DNA of 6,808 bases from JAMQKA01 sp033722415 (GTDB lineage Bacteria; Bacteroidota; Rhodothermia; Balneolales; Balneolaceae). This document shows, one piece after another, positions 6,058-6,808 of the stretch (its first letter is position 1; each line of letters opens with the position of its first letter). The notes below the pieces were generated by a model. It was not told the origin of the DNA. It ran no database searches and saw only the letters and a list, made by a program, of their open reading frames with translations. The position numbers were made by a program, and so were the translations under genes. The DNA lies in NCBI GenBank assembly GCA_033722415.1, contig JAWVZC010000240.1:1-6808 (forward strand), in the 5' to 3' direction.

Positions 6058-6604
6058 AATTCCCTTTCGACTTGGGAGCAATCATCATGATCATACGGCG
6101 GCCCTCCATGGTAGGTTTTGACTCTATTTCACCCACATCATCGAGTTCTTCGGCCAGATCAAGCAGCAGATCTTCCCCCCGTTCGGTATAGAGCATATCG
6201 CGCCCGCGGAACTGGACCGTGGCTTTTACCTTGTCTCCATCCTCCAGAAATCCGCGTGCGTGCCGGGTTTTAAACTCCAGGTCATGATCGTCGGTGTTGG
6301 GCCGGAACCGAAGTTCCTTGACCTGCATTGTGTGCTGCTTCTTCTTGGCTTCCTTCTCTTTCTTTTTCTTTTCGTACATGAATTTGCCGAAGTCGATAAC
6401 TTTGCAGACAGGCGGTTTGGCGTTGGGTGCCACTTCGACAAGGTCCAGATCATAAGATGCCGCAATTTCCAAAGCCCGATCGATCGGGACAATCTCATGA
6501 TCTTCATCCGGGCGGATAACGCGCACCTTGCTGGCCCGGATTTCATCGTTAACATTGGGTCTGTCCGGATCTTTTCGCGGACGTCGTCGTCTACTTCTTC
6601 CGAT
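6056..6604 (-). CDS. infC: Translation initiation factor IF-3 with non-canonical start codon
   Basis: IF-3 binds the 30S subunit, prevents premature joining of 50S and checks start-codon and initiator-tRNA pairing. From ATC at 6604 the protein has 182 residues. It has an Arg-rich head (GRSRRRRPRK), then the IF3-N motif RPNVNDEIRASKVRVI at about residues 15-30, the family signature KVIDFGKFMYEKKK at about 68-81, a charged Lys/Glu linker at about 79-90, and the IF3-C domain ending in GRRMIMMIAP. The first in-frame GTG (6526) falls inside the conserved N-terminal motif and would delete it. No ATG, GTG or TTG lies between that point and the thrS stop. The start must therefore be ATC (6604) or the preceding ATT (6607). 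I prefer ATC because the GAGG at 6613-6610 is 5 bases from it but only 2 from ATT. Rare starts in infC are known to allow IF-3 to repress its own translation. Confidence 0.93.
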   Translation of the reverse strand: MGRSRRRRPRKDPDRPNVNDEIRASKVRVIRPDEDHEIVPIDRALEIAASYDLDLVEVAPNAKPPVCKVIDFGKFMYEKKKKEKEAKKKQHTMQVKELRFRPNTDDHDLEFKTRHARGFLEDGDKVKATVQFRGRDMLYTERGEDLLLDLAEELDDVGEIESKPTMEGRRMIMMIAPKSKGN

Positions 6605-6613
6605 AATTACCTC
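6602..6613 (-). promoter_or_regulatory. Ribosome binding site and rare start region of infC
   Basis: The minus strand reads taaGAGGTAATTATC: the thrS stop, a GAGGT that can pair with the anti-Shine-Dalgarno sequence, then ATT and ATC in the infC frame. The spacing from GAGG favours ATC at 6604 over ATT at 6607. The site directly follows and partly touches the thrS stop, so terminating thrS ribosomes could reload here. Which codon is used cannot be settled from sequence alone. Confidence 0.65.
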
Positions 6614-6808
6614 TTAGTGTTTTTTGTTGGTGTTTGAGTGATCAGGTAGTTCTTTCTGCTCAATCTCTTTGGTTAGATTAGAAATAAATTCAGAGAATTC
6701 AAAAGTACCGATATCACCTTCCTTGTGGCGACGTACGGATACAGTGCCCTTACTGACTTCATCTCCACCTACTATTAACATATACGGGATCTTGCTCGTT
6801 TCAGCATC
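6614..6808 (-). CDS. thrS: Threonyl-tRNA synthetase, C-terminal end (partial)
   Basis: The last 64 codons of a gene that enters from the right edge, ending in TAA at 6616-6614. The translation includes KIPYMLIVGGDEV and GTVSVRRHKEGDIGT, which match the end of the anticodon-binding domain of class II threonyl-tRNA synthetase. This cytoplasmic enzyme charges tRNA-Thr; the catalytic and editing domains lie outside the window. The protein ends in a short polar tail (HSNTNKKH). infC follows directly: its ribosome binding site overlaps the thrS stop, and the two frames are in register, separated only by the TAA. Translational coupling is therefore likely. The order thrS-infC-rpmI-rplT is widely conserved in bacteria. 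I see no frameshift in the visible part. Confidence 0.93.
   Translation of the reverse strand, partial: DAETSKIPYMLIVGGDEVSKGTVSVRRHKEGDIGTFEFSEFISNLTKEIEQKELPDHSNTNKKH

Noticed and set aside
6226..6555. Minus-strand open frame of 109 codons overlapping infC
   Set aside because: It is a shifted frame of infC; the IF-3 signature and both domains are in the other frame.

Overview
The window is a conserved translation and cell-division block, read entirely from the minus strand, so transcription runs from high to low coordinates. In transcription order it holds the tail of thrS, infC, rpmI, rplT, pheS, pheT, a small coiled-coil gene, zapA, a structured non-coding stretch that is probably 6S RNA, and a YmdB-family metallophosphoesterase. 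The gene order, protein features and a pheS promoter element of the TAnnTTTG type suggest a bacterium of the Bacteroidota in the broad sense, perhaps Balneolales or Rhodothermia. This placement is an inference from the look of the proteins and not a search result. Nothing suggests horizontal transfer, phage or insertion sequences.

Region 1 (6808 to about 5295) is the thrS-infC-rpmI-rplT unit. The infC reading frame has no ATG, GTG or TTG that would give a full-length protein. It must start at ATC or ATT just after the thrS stop, as in the self-regulated infC genes of other bacteria. The infC-rpmI gap can fold into two stems and may be a ribosomal-protein control site. A very clear intrinsic terminator (5295-5337) closes the unit after rplT.

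Region 2 (about 5223 to 1093) is the pheS-pheT-coiled coil-zapA unit, with its own candidate promoter at 5216-5223. PheS and PheT form phenylalanyl-tRNA synthetase. A strong GC-rich hairpin sits in the 112-base gap between them. The coiled-coil gene and zapA are tightly packed behind pheT; the latter two overlap as ATGA. They look like a division-ring (FtsZ-associated) pair.

Region 3 (1092 to 1) starts with a 278-base gap that has no gene. It folds as a closed rod with a large central bubble and a terminal arm, in the place where 6S RNA is known to follow zapA. Next come a small hairpin and the YmdB-like phosphodiesterase gene. The rny gene that often stands beside zapA or ymdB is absent here. 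The last 64 bases hold only a weak hairpin and no supportable gene.

Most of the window is ordinary housekeeping sequence. The points worth a second look are the infC start, the 6S-like fold, and the possible rpmI-rplT leader.
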